This document shows, piece after piece, positions 26,526 to 35,457 of a DNA stretch of 50,375 nt. Numbering within the stretch: position 1 is the first letter of the stretch; each line of letters starts with the position of its first letter. Under the pieces are notes generated by a model. It saw nothing but the letters and a program-made list of their open reading frames with translations, was not told the origin of the DNA and did not search any database. Origin of the DNA: Peribacillus muralis (GTDB lineage Bacteria; Bacillota; Bacilli; Bacillales; DSM-1321); the NCBI RefSeq assembly GCF_001439925.1, contig NZ_LMBV01000013.1:73040-123414 (forward strand). The letters run 5' to 3'. The translations under genes and the position numbers were made by a program.

Positions 26526-26774
26526 ATGGATATTTTTTTAAGAAACATAGACCCAATCGCGGTAAAAAAATTTGATGAAATGGCAAAGAAAAAATCAATT
26601 TCGAGACAAGAACTTTTAAAAGCAGTCATTGAAAAGGTAGCATATGAAAAGGAACAAAATGAAAAAGACATGAGAAATGAAATGATTATTTCAAAAAACA
26701 TTTTAGTCATGGGAAAAATGACAGAAGCTGTTGAAAGGCTTGAGAATTTAATGTACGAACTCATGGAGGAATAA
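26526..26774 (+). CDS. Small ribbon-helix-helix-like protein
   Basis: This 82-residue protein begins with a short strand (MDIFLRNIDPIAVKKFDEMA), then helix KKKSISRQELLKAVIEKVA, the pattern of CopG/Arc-type DNA-binding proteins. The second half is a long charged helix able to form a coiled coil. It has an AAAGGAG site. The repeats and palindromes upstream fit autoregulation or plasmid-style copy or transfer control. It could equally be a relaxosome accessory protein. Confidence 0.65.
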   Translation: MDIFLRNIDPIAVKKFDEMAKKKSISRQELLKAVIEKVAYEKEQNEKDMRNEMIISKNILVMGKMTEAVERLENLMYELMEE

Positions 26775-27922
26775 ACAGATTGAACAAAAGAGTAATTGTA
26801 TTGTTAGGTGGAATAATTTCATGTTCATAACCATTTTTATTCGTGCTTATAACTGAAATATTTTGTGTATGATATAGTGAAATGTGGCAAGGTATTTTTC
26901 TAATAAAATAACTCCTTGAGAATAATCAAGGAGTTATTAACGTAAACCCATTCTTCTTAATTTAGTATCACTTTTTGCCAGCGCTCTTAAAGCCTGCTGC
27001 TTTTTTTCTTGGTCTAGTGGTGTCTTATGCAAAATTCGATAACGTTAAGTTGTCTTTGCTTTGATTTCCGTGCAGCTTATTAATATCATTTAAAGTGAAG
27101 TTTTTTCTTTATTTTCCACCATATATCTTCCATTAAACTTTTTAAACACTTCTCATGTTAGTACCGAATAATTCCGGAACTAAAAAAAGTTGAAAAGCCT
27201 TACATCTCTGCATTTTGGTAAAATAACGGTAAACTTTTGGTCAACTCGCTATTTGGGGTGCTACTCACGGTCTTCCCTATCCATGCGAGTTGCTCCCTGT
27301 GAATCCACTCTTAAAACACTAGATTTTGATAACCAGCGTATAATTCCTGTTTAGGCCCGCCTTCCACCAAGATTTCATTAAAGGCATCCAATTAAGGACC
27401 CCATCTCTTTTTTCTTTTAAGCTAATTGGCTTCCTGTTTTAAACTTGCCATTGCTTTCATCGTCAAATCAAATAATCTATTTTGGATTCCGATAAATCAC
27501 GTTCCTTCCTTCGATAGAGTGCCCTGTAGGTCGGAGAAATCAACAAACAACACCATTACGTACAAGTTTCCAGTTAGAGGCGTACCTAGAATATAAATCA
27601 AGCCGCCTCTCCGTTATAAGCAACTCCTAGGAGTATTTTGTTTCGGTAATTTTATCACCAAACAGCAAATAATCTATAATTCTTTCTTAAAACAAGATAT
27701 TAAAAATTGAAACCTTATTCTACTAAGAGTTCACAATAATCCCAATATAGACAGAAACTAGCCACCAGCACATTATCCCCTGTAAAAGATTGAAAAAAAT
27801 CCAAACAATAAATATATTAAGAAAAATGGAATCCATTACTGCGTGTCATTTCAAAATTATAATAATTATACGGTTTTTAAAATTTAAGGATCTTTTCCAT
27901 AATTAAGTCAAAAGCTTTGCTT
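26775..27922. other. Decayed region without a supported gene
   Basis: After a short broken frame there is a perfect 13-bp hairpin (26907-26919 with 26926-26938) and then, on the minus strand, a 34-residue coding-like tail (26937-27045, ending ALAKSDTKLRRMGLR). From 27100 to 27900 I find only short coding-like fragments (for example FDLTMKAMASLKQEAN on the minus strand near 27450) that I cannot assign. It looks like degraded mobile-element DNA. Confidence 0.4.
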
Positions 27923-28768
27923 TCACTTAACATTTAATCCCCCTTTTATTCTAATTCTTTCGAATTTGAGTGGATTTTTCATATTCGATTCTCCTTCTAT
28001 GATTAAATAGTTTGGTACAATATATCTCTTTTCCAATTGCACAGGTGCAATAATAAAAGTGTCTTTCTTTTTTTCGATAAGGACATAAACTGAATTGTTT
28101 TGTTTAATAATTAAATAGTTTTCCTTATCTTCTGCATCTCTGCTTCCAAGATTATAAAACGCTTCAAAAAATAAGGTTAATATTAAGCCAATAGTTATCC
28201 ATTTAAAAAAACCTGCTTCCTTCCATTTAGAAAATAATGTTATCTTTATAGTGTAGAAGTTCCGATGAATTTTTGGGATTAGTGGTACATTTTTAAAATC
28301 TTTGGATTTTGTAAAATTTTTAACCACTATAAATACAGATAATCCAATGATAATCGTAAGTAATCTATATATATTTAATTCTCCTGTATAAAGTATACTA
28401 ATAATTGTAAATAGTGAAAATGTAATTGCGATTGGATTTATTAGGTAATTATTATTAAATAAATTGAATATTACAAATATACATGTTAGCGCAAAATATA
28501 AAAATCCTGCACCTGTAATATAATTATTTAATGTTGAAATAATTAATGATAAATCCGAAGGTCCTATTTCTATTGAAGCGATGTCTTCTATTTGATAATA
28601 ATTCGAATATCCAATTTTATAAGCAGTAGTGATAAAATAAGACAGGCCAGTAAAAAGTGCAACGATTAAAGCAGCATCTTTTAAGGCTCCAATTCTATTT
28701 TTTAATACATTTTGATTTTTAATCTTAACCTCATCTTTTTTTTCAAAACCTTCAGATGGAATGTTCAT
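27923..28768 (-). CDS. Membrane protein of unknown function
   Basis: This product of about 281 residues has a charged N-terminus and roughly five transmembrane helices (around residues 30-55, 85-110, 115-135, 137-155 and 193-213). A soluble C-terminal part of about 65 residues, rich in strands (SVYVLIEKKKDTFIIAPVQL), follows. I do not recognise a family. The ATG at 28768 has a GAGG site 10 nt upstream. It stands alone between decayed regions, and its very AT-rich codons suggest recent transfer. Confidence 0.6.
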   Translation of the reverse strand: MNIPSEGFEKKDEVKIKNQNVLKNRIGALKDAALIVALFTGLSYFITTAYKIGYSNYYQIEDIASIEIGPSDLSLIISTLNNYITGAGFLYFALTCIFVIFNLFNNNYLINPIAITFSLFTIISILYTGELNIYRLLTIIIGLSVFIVVKNFTKSKDFKNVPLIPKIHRNFYTIKITLFSKWKEAGFFKWITIGLILTLFFEAFYNLGSRDAEDKENYLIIKQNNSVYVLIEKKKDTFIIAPVQLEKRYIVPNYLIIEGESNMKNPLKFERIRIKGGLNVK

Positions 28769-28771
28769 CAC

Positions 28772-29700
28772 TATTCATCCTCTCATATCTAAGCATCATT
28801 ATGAAAATGGATATAGTATTTATTCTGAATATTACCAAAAATAAATATGAACTCCAAAAACATCTATATTTTCGGGTTTTTCCCTGTTTTAGTTTTGTGT
28901 AAACATATTTTATCCCCCGACCATAATCCCGTATGTGCCCAATACCTCTTTTATCTATAAATACTTCCTAATCTTCGCTCCGGTTAATGCTTGCTTATCT
29001 ATAGCATTTACAAAAATTTATCTTAACGCAAAAAAAACGATCTAATGTTCGAGGACCTGTTCAATATTCAAATCAAACTCCCTAATTTTCTAATTCATCT
29101 CCCTACTCCTTTTACTATATAATTAGCCAAATTAATATGTACTAATAGCTAGTTGGAATAAAAATGTTTACTTTATAAGCAGGTGTAGCAGCCGGACTCC
29201 AGGCGGAACCAATCGCCCTCTACGATTTTGCCAGAGGTATCGTAGCTTCTTCTTATTTAACAGACCAACAGTGATGATAATGATTGATTTAGCAGCTGAG
29301 CCGCTTCTTTTTCTACAATGGTTGTGGCCTGAGGCAGAAGACTTATTTCAAAGTTATATGGATTTTTAGAGAGGTATTCAATGGGGCTTTTACAAATGAA
29401 AACCCTTCCTCGTTAATCCTAGAAAGGGCTTGAGAACTTATAAATTAACATTTTGAGAACTAAGGTGCACGACGTGCGCCGTTAAGACCGTATTTTTTAC
29501 TCCATTTTTCGATACACTTTAGAGGGAGTTCATCGGATGTAAAAACCATTTAGCTTACATTTGATTTCACTGATCGCACCAATGTATTCAATAGGTATTC
29601 AAATTGTTATTCTGGCGTGCAATATAAGTAAAAACATTCAGTGGACTATGCCTTAGGGGAGGGAAGAAATTTTAACATTGCTTGTTTTAAAGATTGTTCT
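28772..29700. other. Region without a supported gene
   Basis: AT-rich sequence with many stops. One coding-like remnant on the plus strand (about 29179-29370) reads AGVAAGLQAEPIALYDFARG, then stops, and resumes as LAAEPLLFLQWLWPEAEDLF; I cannot name it. A weak inverted repeat around 29400-29430 may be a terminator. Confidence 0.35.
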
Positions 29701-31155
29701 CTAACAATTCGGACATCCACTACGATTACTATTTCTATTGTAGATTCGTGCATCCCATTCGTGACTGCACTTTTTACATAACCACCAAACTTTAAAATGA
29801 GAGTTTGCAAAGTAAGCTTGCGGTCCTTTTTCATTTTTAGTTGGGTGCCACTCCTTAACTAGTTCTGGATTTACAGCAGCTAAATTATTATCCGTATGCA
29901 ACCTTCTATTCCCACAATCTGGACAGTTGTTGCCTCCTTGTGTTCTACTTGCAATTGTAGCAGGCCATTGATGCCCATGAATACAGACCCAATTTACTTT
30001 TTCATGACTTGCAACTTTAAAATTTTCCGGTTTTAAATCCCCATTCTTATGGTAATCCCATTCTTTTAATAGTACGGGTCTAACATTGGCTAAGGAATTT
30101 TCATATTCCCAACGATCCATTAAATCTAAAATTGACACATTATCTCTTTCAATATTTATATCAGGACTTTGTTGAATATGATCAATAAATATCTTTTCAA
30201 GACACGTTTGAAATGCTTTCATTGAATGATTTTTAATATCATAAAAAAATGTATTTGGATTTGGTGATTTATATGTAGGACATTCCGGTTCTCGAATTCT
30301 AATGAGCTTTGTATATGGCATTCTTTCTAGTAACGCAATGTCTTTTTTTATATCACGCTTATAATCCTTATGATATAGACCTCCGTCATACTCAATTATT
30401 AACTTAATCGAAGAAATGTAAATATCCAAAACCATACGTGTGCCTAAAAGTGGTGTTTCCATCTCAACATCATCAAAATGTTTTTTTAAATAATAAAAAA
30501 GTGCATATGATTGTTTTGACACTTTCTTCGTTGTATTACACCTTCGACACCCTGTTCCACCACTTGTCCGATGTTTTGGAGTGGTTTTCCACTCATGTCC
30601 CTTCTTACATCTCCATAAAACCTTGTAAGATGAACCAGGTGTGACATCTTTTGCAGTCTTACTTTTATAATCAATACATTCAACCCATTCATTTGCAATA
30701 TGAGGATAGAGGGTAGCTAGACTGTTTGTTTCATTCACCCTTAAACCTCGACAGTATGGGCACCCACTACTCCTTCTTTTTCTAGTCATTTGTTTAATTG
30801 ACATATCAAATGAATGACCTTTTTTACAAATCCAATAAATCACAATATTGGATCCAGCAAGTACCTTATCTGGAGTTAATGAACTATTTCTCTCTTTGTC
30901 CCACATGGCTACTAGATCTGGTCTTCTTCCTAATAATGAACGTTCAAAACACACTTTTGAACCTTTGCAATATGGGCATCCTGTTCCATTAGATCTAGAT
31001 GCTAATTTAGCCTCATAACGATGTCCCTCTTTGCATTTCCACCATACATGCTGTCTTCCTTTTGGAGGAACATCACTAGGCTTTATATCTCCGTTTAATT
31101 CATAATCCCATTCATTGGCCAATTCTGGATATTCACTTGCTAGACTTTTCTTCAT
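29701..31155 (-). CDS. Zinc-ribbon repeat protein with embedded nuclease-like domain
   Basis: This 484-residue protein has five treble-clef-like units, each with W..(C)xxGH and a later CPxC pair. The cysteines are at 41/60/63, 110/132/135, 183/203/206, 391/411/414 and 460/463/481/484. Units of this kind are known as DUF4379/probable zinc-ribbon repeats. Between units three and four (about residues 215-330) lies a segment with VLDIYI (Asp244) and LIIEYDGGLYHKD (Glu255, Asp257), then KLIRIRE, which fits a Vsr/PD-(D/E)XK endonuclease fold. It would bind DNA or RNA with the ribbons and cut it with the core. It ends right on the last zinc Cys, so a few residues may be lost. It lies beside other conflict-type genes; a defence role is inferred. 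Confidence 0.75.
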   Translation of the reverse strand: MKKSLASEYPELANEWDYELNGDIKPSDVPPKGRQHVWWKCKEGHRYEAKLASRSNGTGCPYCKGSKVCFERSLLGRRPDLVAMWDKERNSSLTPDKVLAGSNIVIYWICKKGHSFDMSIKQMTRKRRSSGCPYCRGLRVNETNSLATLYPHIANEWVECIDYKSKTAKDVTPGSSYKVLWRCKKGHEWKTTPKHRTSGGTGCRRCNTTKKVSKQSYALFYYLKKHFDDVEMETPLLGTRMVLDIYISSIKLIIEYDGGLYHKDYKRDIKKDIALLERMPYTKLIRIREPECPTYKSPNPNTFFYDIKNHSMKAFQTCLEKIFIDHIQQSPDINIERDNVSILDLMDRWEYENSLANVRPVLLKEWDYHKNGDLKPENFKVASHEKVNWVCIHGHQWPATIASRTQGGNNCPDCGNRRLHTDNNLAAVNPELVKEWHPTKNEKGPQAYFANSHFKVWWLCKKCSHEWDARIYNRNSNRSGCPNC

Positions 31156-31499
31156 TTATACCACTCCAAAAAACTTAGCTTCTTAGGTCATGCATATCCC
31201 AAATTTACAATATTTATACAATGGAAGAATGTTCTTTCTTTTAAATGCACCTACTGTAGCTTAGAAAGGAAGCTAATCCATATAATACTAATTAACCTTA
31301 AATGAATAAAGAAGGAGCCTGTTTTGAAATCGATTAACAAAACAGGCTCTCTTAATATATCCAATTAATCATTCTTTTAAATAAAAAGCTTAATCAAATG
31401 GTGTTCCTTCTCAACTAATACACCCAGTTTGTTTAAGAAGAAAAAGATTGATCATTTACCATAATTTTAATAGATCTCCCTCGTTTTATAAAACCAGTT
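31156..31499. other. Intergenic region with terminator
   Basis: No gene is seen. Besides the strong hairpin at 31315-31349 the sequence is AT-rich. It should hold the promoter of the zinc-ribbon gene (minus strand), but no clear hexamer pair stands out. Confidence 0.5.
31315..31349 (-). terminator. 12-bp perfect hairpin, terminator of the QueC-fusion operon
   Basis: GAGCCTGTTTTG (31315-31326) and CAAAACAGGCTC (31338-31349) are fully complementary with an 11-nt loop. On the minus strand a T-rich stretch (cttctttatt) follows. It lies about 150 bp behind the fusion gene. Confidence 0.7.
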
Positions 31500-33482
31500 T
31501 TACCGACCAGGGTTAATATTAGTTTCTTGAAAGGATTCAAAGCCAGCAAGCCTGTCAACACAATTTGGACAAACACCACATGGGGTTGTACTATTTGCTT
31601 GGCAAGAGTACGTTTTTGCTACTGGAACATTTAAATCAATCCCCCGCTTAATGACATCTGCTTTGGAAAAGTCTCTAAAAGGCATTTCTATTTGTACAGT
31701 ACCATATTCAGATAGCATTCCAGATAATTTATCAAAGAACTCTTTTGAACAATCTATTTCTTTAGCATGGTTAGAATTAATAAACGCAGAATAAACTTCC
31801 CCTATTCCCATTGTCTGTGCAACAGATGATGCAATGGATAAGAATAATAGATTCCTATAAGGTAAATATAAGTCGTCAGCACTAACCTCATCTAACCATA
31901 AATTTGGCTCTTTTATCATTCTTGATTCAGAATTTTTAAAGATGTCCTCTATGTTAATTACTTTTACATGAGAAAGCAATTTTGGCGGCAAAACATCTAA
32001 TAATGTAGTAAATTCGGTATCCGCAAAATGCTGGCCGTATCTGAGGAAGACAGGCATTACTTTCTTGCCTTCTGCTAGTAATTTATATGCTAAGACAGTT
32101 GAATCTAATCCCCCGGAAGCAAGTAGCAGTGCGTCATACTCTTCAATGGCTTCAAAGTCTTTTCTTCCCAATACATCGTACACTGTGTCAATTACCTCAT
32201 TCATGGAGTGCACAATGTAATCTGCAGATTTCTTGAGGAACAGGTTCCTAACTTGTTTATAGGGATCAAAAACAATTACAGGTTTACCACTTTTAGCCAT
32301 GTAGCCTATCTCTACATACGTTCCAGGGTCATCGTTTAGTATTACCGCGATTAAAACAGAGGACTTTTCAAGCAACGCTATATCTTTTTGATATGCATCC
32401 TGTTGTTGTTCCTCCGTTTCACTGCCGGTAATTATGCCATTTTCAATCACTGGCCTGTGTGGAATAAAGTTGTGATATTTTAAGTTATCATGCACTTCTT
32501 TAATTAACCTTGTATCAACATCCGGAAAATCAGGACCTGCTATATAGATATGGTGTTTTCCTCTTTCTCCCCACGATAATCTTTTCGCAGGAAGATTATC
32601 AATATCATTAAAATCCAAATTTGATATTAGATCTTTAAATTCCTCAAAAACAAAAGTACTGGCATAAATCATTGCAATATAGGAAGCAATCTTTAAGGCT
32701 GATCCATTTGTTCTTTGACTTTGTAGAGATAAAAAAACGGCATTAAAACAATCTCCAACCCCAACTGAGTGCACTGTCTCTGTTTTAAACGCTGGTGCCT
32801 CATTCCATGTTTGGTTTGTTGTATCGTAATAAGTAGAACCACCTCTATTTTCTTTTAGTAAAAATGAATTTGCGTTAGCCACTAGCGAAGAGCTGACTAA
32901 ATTTGTCACTGAGAAGTAGTTTTGTTCAAACAGTGTTGATGAAGTTGAAAGAATGATTGTACTAAACTTCAAATTATGTGAAATCATCCTTTCAAGGGAA
33001 TCAATCCCGTATTGAACATCAATGTGTAGGTTCCCATTAAAATTTCTGAGCTCGGGAAACATATCTTCAATACTGTACTTTCCTGGATAAATTAATATGT
33101 CTGTTGGATTGTACTCTTCAATAATTTGGTTTAGTTGCTGGTGGTTGACCGTAACTTCGGCCTCCCCCCTTAATATATCATTATATCCTTGATCTCCATT
33201 TTCAGCAGATTCCTGGATGTTCATCACGTTTGGGGCACCGTTTATTTCGCCAACAATAAAAGTTTGTTGCGCATTCAATTCATTTCCGAATTTTCCAATA
33301 ACTTTAAATAAGTATTTAGGTGCTATAGCAGCTAAAGCATAATCACAATTAATGGCACTAAAAGCCCTTGCACTATGGAAAATACCACCAAGTCTTAAAG
33401 GTGATTCCGAAATGTCTAAATGAACATCAGTAAATACTTCACCTATAATCAAAAAACGTTTTTGTGGTTCATTCGTGTGCAT
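31500..33482 (-). CDS. PfkB-like kinase + nucleoside 2-deoxyribosyltransferase + QueC-like fusion protein
   Basis: This 660-residue protein joins three nucleoside-related domains. Residues 8-280 are PfkB/ribokinase-like: RLGGIFHSARAFSAI at the N-terminal Gly pair, and HSVGVGDCFNAVF with the GxGD anion hole and catalytic Asp244. Residues 310-440 resemble nucleoside 2-deoxyribosyltransferases: IYIAGPDF (312-319) and DDPGTYVEIGYMAKSGKPV, with the probable nucleophile Glu391. Residues 450-650 are QueC-like: the PP-loop SGGLDS (456-461) and the zinc cysteines 627, 635, 638 and 641. QueC makes the nitrile preQ0 from a 7-deazaguanine acid; relatives occur in phage-defence loci such as Qat and some CBASS systems. 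The start overlaps the upstream 119-residue gene by 14 bp. I know of no described system with this fusion. A base-exchange or base-modification role is inferred. Confidence 0.88.
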   Translation of the reverse strand: MHTNEPQKRFLIIGEVFTDVHLDISESPLRLGGIFHSARAFSAINCDYALAAIAPKYLFKVIGKFGNELNAQQTFIVGEINGAPNVMNIQESAENGDQGYNDILRGEAEVTVNHQQLNQIIEEYNPTDILIYPGKYSIEDMFPELRNFNGNLHIDVQYGIDSLERMISHNLKFSTIILSTSSTLFEQNYFSVTNLVSSSLVANANSFLLKENRGGSTYYDTTNQTWNEAPAFKTETVHSVGVGDCFNAVFLSLQSQRTNGSALKIASYIAMIYASTFVFEEFKDLISNLDFNDIDNLPAKRLSWGERGKHHIYIAGPDFPDVDTRLIKEVHDNLKYHNFIPHRPVIENGIITGSETEEQQQDAYQKDIALLEKSSVLIAVILNDDPGTYVEIGYMAKSGKPVIVFDPYKQVRNLFLKKSADYIVHSMNEVIDTVYDVLGRKDFEAIEEYDALLLASGGLDSTVLAYKLLAEGKKVMPVFLRYGQHFADTEFTTLLDVLPPKLLSHVKVINIEDIFKNSESRMIKEPNLWLDEVSADDLYLPYRNLLFLSIASSVAQTMGIGEVYSAFINSNHAKEIDCSKEFFDKLSGMLSEYGTVQIEMPFRDFSKADVIKRGIDLNVPVAKTYSCQANSTTPCGVCPNCVDRLAGFESFQETNINPGR

Positions 33483-33828
33483 TTAAATCCACATCCACTT
33501 TTGGAATAGGTCTTAAAACGCTATAAACTATATCCCCTCTGTAACTAAATCCTTTTCTCATACAAGCTAGTAAGCTGCTATACGTACTAGGTAAAAAACC
33601 GATTTCTTCACCGGTTGTTTCAGACAATACAACCAAGCGCCCATTTTTTAATTGATCGCTCAATACGATCGGTTCTATTATCGCTGGAACATCTCCATGT
33701 ACATTAAAATATTCAGACCTTCCAACTTCCTCAAGACCTACGTTTTTTCTTTCCATACGACACATGTCTTTGGTTAGATTAGTATTACCTGGATAATCTC
33801 CAAATTTATCTACCCCAGAACTCCCCAT
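33469..33828 (-). CDS. 119-residue partner of the QueC fusion, unknown function
   Basis: This protein has a polar N-terminus of about 35 residues, then a strand-rich domain: VPAIIEPIVLSD, GRLVVLSETTGEEIGFLPS and GDIVYSVLRPIPKVDVDL. The pattern resembles a small beta-barrel (HIRAN- or SH3-like), but I cannot assign it. The ATG has a TAGGAGGC site 9 nt upstream. Its 3' end overlaps the fusion gene by 14 bp, so the two proteins are translated together and likely act as a pair. A Nudix gene lies 86 bp upstream in the same direction. Confidence 0.75.
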   Translation of the reverse strand: MGSSGVDKFGDYPGNTNLTKDMCRMERKNVGLEEVGRSEYFNVHGDVPAIIEPIVLSDQLKNGRLVVLSETTGEEIGFLPSTYSSLLACMRKGFSYRGDIVYSVLRPIPKVDVDLNAHE

Positions 33829-33914
33829 AATGAATAAGCCTCCTACAATGTTTTAATGACAGTATTCGGCAAATTTCAAGTGAAATCCTCCTAGGTTTAG
33901 ATAAACTTTTCATA

Positions 33915-34370
33915 TCATATACTAATATCAAATATTTCCAATTTTTTCTTACCGTAAATCATTTTTCCTGTTAGTGTACTATCTGTTTCAAGAATATAAG
34001 GTAAAAGGTATGTAAAACTTTCAGGAGTATTGTCATACGAATATATTTTATCTGTTTCTACCCAAGCTATCTCGCCTTCATCAGTGGCACATAAGCTTCC
34101 TGAAAATTCTTTAGCGTGAAATAACATTAGCACATCGCTTCTTTTTTGATTTTCATTCGTAACTGTTATAATCCCTCTAAAACTCACATTATTTATGTCT
34201 AGACCTGTTTCCCCTTGGATTTCTCTTTTACATGCTTCAATAGGAGATTCATACGCCTCTACTTTCCCTCCGGGTGCGTTCCATAATCCTTTAAACGGTT
34301 TCTTTACTCGCTTTTGTAGAAGCAATTGATTATTGTTTTCAACAAAGCACATGGTAAATATGTTGCTCAT
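33915..34370 (-). CDS. Nudix hydrolase with altered Nudix box
   Basis: This protein of about 151 residues belongs to the MutT/Nudix group. The fold is clear: LLQKRVKKPFKGLWNAPGGKVE, then the Nudix box GKVEAYESPIEACKREIQGETGL. The consensus REUXEEXGU is changed to REIQGETGL, so one of the metal-binding Glu positions is Gly and activity may be reduced or altered. I chose the ATG at 34370, which has GAGGTG 6 nt upstream; a GTG at 34379 is worse. It heads the operon with the 119-residue gene and the QueC fusion and could clean up or process a modified nucleotide made by them. Confidence 0.85.
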   Translation of the reverse strand: MSNIFTMCFVENNNQLLLQKRVKKPFKGLWNAPGGKVEAYESPIEACKREIQGETGLDINNVSFRGIITVTNENQKRSDVLMLFHAKEFSGSLCATDEGEIAWVETDKIYSYDNTPESFTYLLPYILETDSTLTGKMIYGKKKLEIFDISI

Positions 34371-34479
34371 ATTATTCACCTCGAAATATTTTTATATATT
34401 TTTAAGGTATCATGCAACGTAGTCATGTCAATCTAAATTTGTTTCTCAGACTAAAAATGTATTTTAATACTAAATAATT

Positions 34480-34530
34480 CTACATAAAAAAACCAGCCAC
34501 ATCTCGTTTTCACTCTGTAGCGTAACTGGC
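34480..34530 (-). terminator. Possible terminator behind the PIN pseudogene
   Basis: On the minus strand GCCAG and CTGGTT pair over a long loop, followed by a T run (TTTTTTTAT). The stem is short, so this is a weak call. Confidence 0.35.
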
Positions 34531-35224
34531 TTGCGCCTCCCCATTCTTCTTATGACCGATCTCTTCTATTAATCTCTCCAAACTATTGCCATAATGCATG
34601 TCTACTTCATCCGCATAAGACTGCAAGTTGGCATGGAAAATGGAGTTGTTTCCTTTGGTACAAAAATCCTTTTTGTTCAAAGACACAAAATATATCTTCT
34701 TTAAATCATTTTCTTGTTTTTTTATAAACTCATAGGCTGTTAAAAAAGATAACCGCATCTGCCATTTTGTTTTTAATGCCCATTCCGTTGATTTCATTAG
34801 GTCCAAAAAATGGAGCCCTTTTTTGAATCGACATTTCGACTACTTGTCGTTCTATATCATTATCTTTATCAGGCATAATTGTTTTATGGCTATCGTTGAT
34901 GATTTTATCCAAGTGACTGGCCCTTACTCCATACGTGTATCTATATTCCCGTTCGGCCATCTTCTTCAAAGTATTGATTTGCTCGATGTATTTCGTTCTC
35001 TTTCTCCGTTGCCTGGCTTATGATCAGTTAACTTTTTATGCTTTTCTATGGCTCGTATAGCTGCCTCCAAATACTCTTCATTCCTTTCAACTTTATACTT
35101 ATCCCATTCTCTTTTATCACCCTTCCAAGTATGACACAGTCCATAAAGTTATTGAACGTTTCTCTAGATACCTTTTCAGCTGGAATAAATCAATTAACAC
35201 ATTCGTATCCAATATAATCCACAT
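34510..35224 (-). pseudogene. PIN domain (DUF4935-like) protein, frameshifted
   Basis: An ATG at 35224 starts MWIILDTNVLIDLFQLKRYLE, the first acidic PIN motif. The frame then breaks near 35115 and continues as KREWDKYKVERNEEYLEAA. It shifts again near 35015 to KMAEREYRYTYGVRASHLDKI and NGMGIKNKMADAVIF, and once more near 34745 to LTAYEFIKKQENDLKKIYFV, then SLNKKDF. The order and the ADA plus SxNxxDF motifs match PIN-like DUF4935 nucleases, usually one gene of about 250-350 residues. Three frame changes make it non-functional unless recoded. It lies next to the QueC-fusion operon in the same direction and may be a dead toxin or effector nuclease. Confidence 0.75.
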
Positions 35225-35230
35225 CCTAAA

Positions 35231-35259
35231 AAATAAAAAAAGAACCTCTAAAGAGATTC
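35231..35259 (-). terminator. Terminator, repeated type
   Basis: On the minus strand GAATCTCT and AGAGGTTC pair around a 2-4 nt loop and a long T run follows. A near copy lies at 36415-36441. Confidence 0.7.
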
Positions 35260-35260
35260 A

Positions 35261-35443
35261 TTAAGGAAAAAAATCTGCCAAATTAATTGGAGGATGTTTA
35301 GGTGTATCTTCTAATTTATCCACTAATTTTCCATTTTCATCAAAAATGTAAACGGATGGTTTCCAAGTCATCCAATCTTCGGATGCAGGCATCAAAAAAT
35401 ATGCACAGATAAGGATTAAAGATAACTTTGATAAAATTTTCAT
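35261..35443 (-). CDS. Small secreted or membrane-tethered protein
   Basis: This 60-residue protein has an N-terminal hydrophobic signal segment (KLSLILICAYFLMPASEDW), then a short acidic tail ending PPINLADFFP. It has a GGGG site and starts 15 bp after the 188-residue membrane gene, so the two may share a transcript. I recognise no family. Confidence 0.55.
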   Translation of the reverse strand: MKILSKLSLILICAYFLMPASEDWMTWKPSVYIFDENGKLVDKLEDTPKHPPINLADFFP

Positions 35444-35457
35444 TTACATCCCCCTAT

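Noticed and set aside
26907..26938. 13-bp perfect hairpin as a terminator
   Set aside because: No T run on the plus side and no clear gene to terminate. It could equally be an inverted-repeat scar, so it is only mentioned in the gap.
26937..27045. Minus-strand tail ending ALAKSDTKLRRMGLR
   Set aside because: It is too short to name and has stops upstream. It may be the end of a lost mobile-element gene.
29179..29370. Coding-like pieces AGVAAGLQAEPIALYDFARG and LAAEPLLFLQWLWPEAEDLF
   Set aside because: They look like a real gene remnant, but I cannot assign a family, and stops separate them. Left as part of the gap description.
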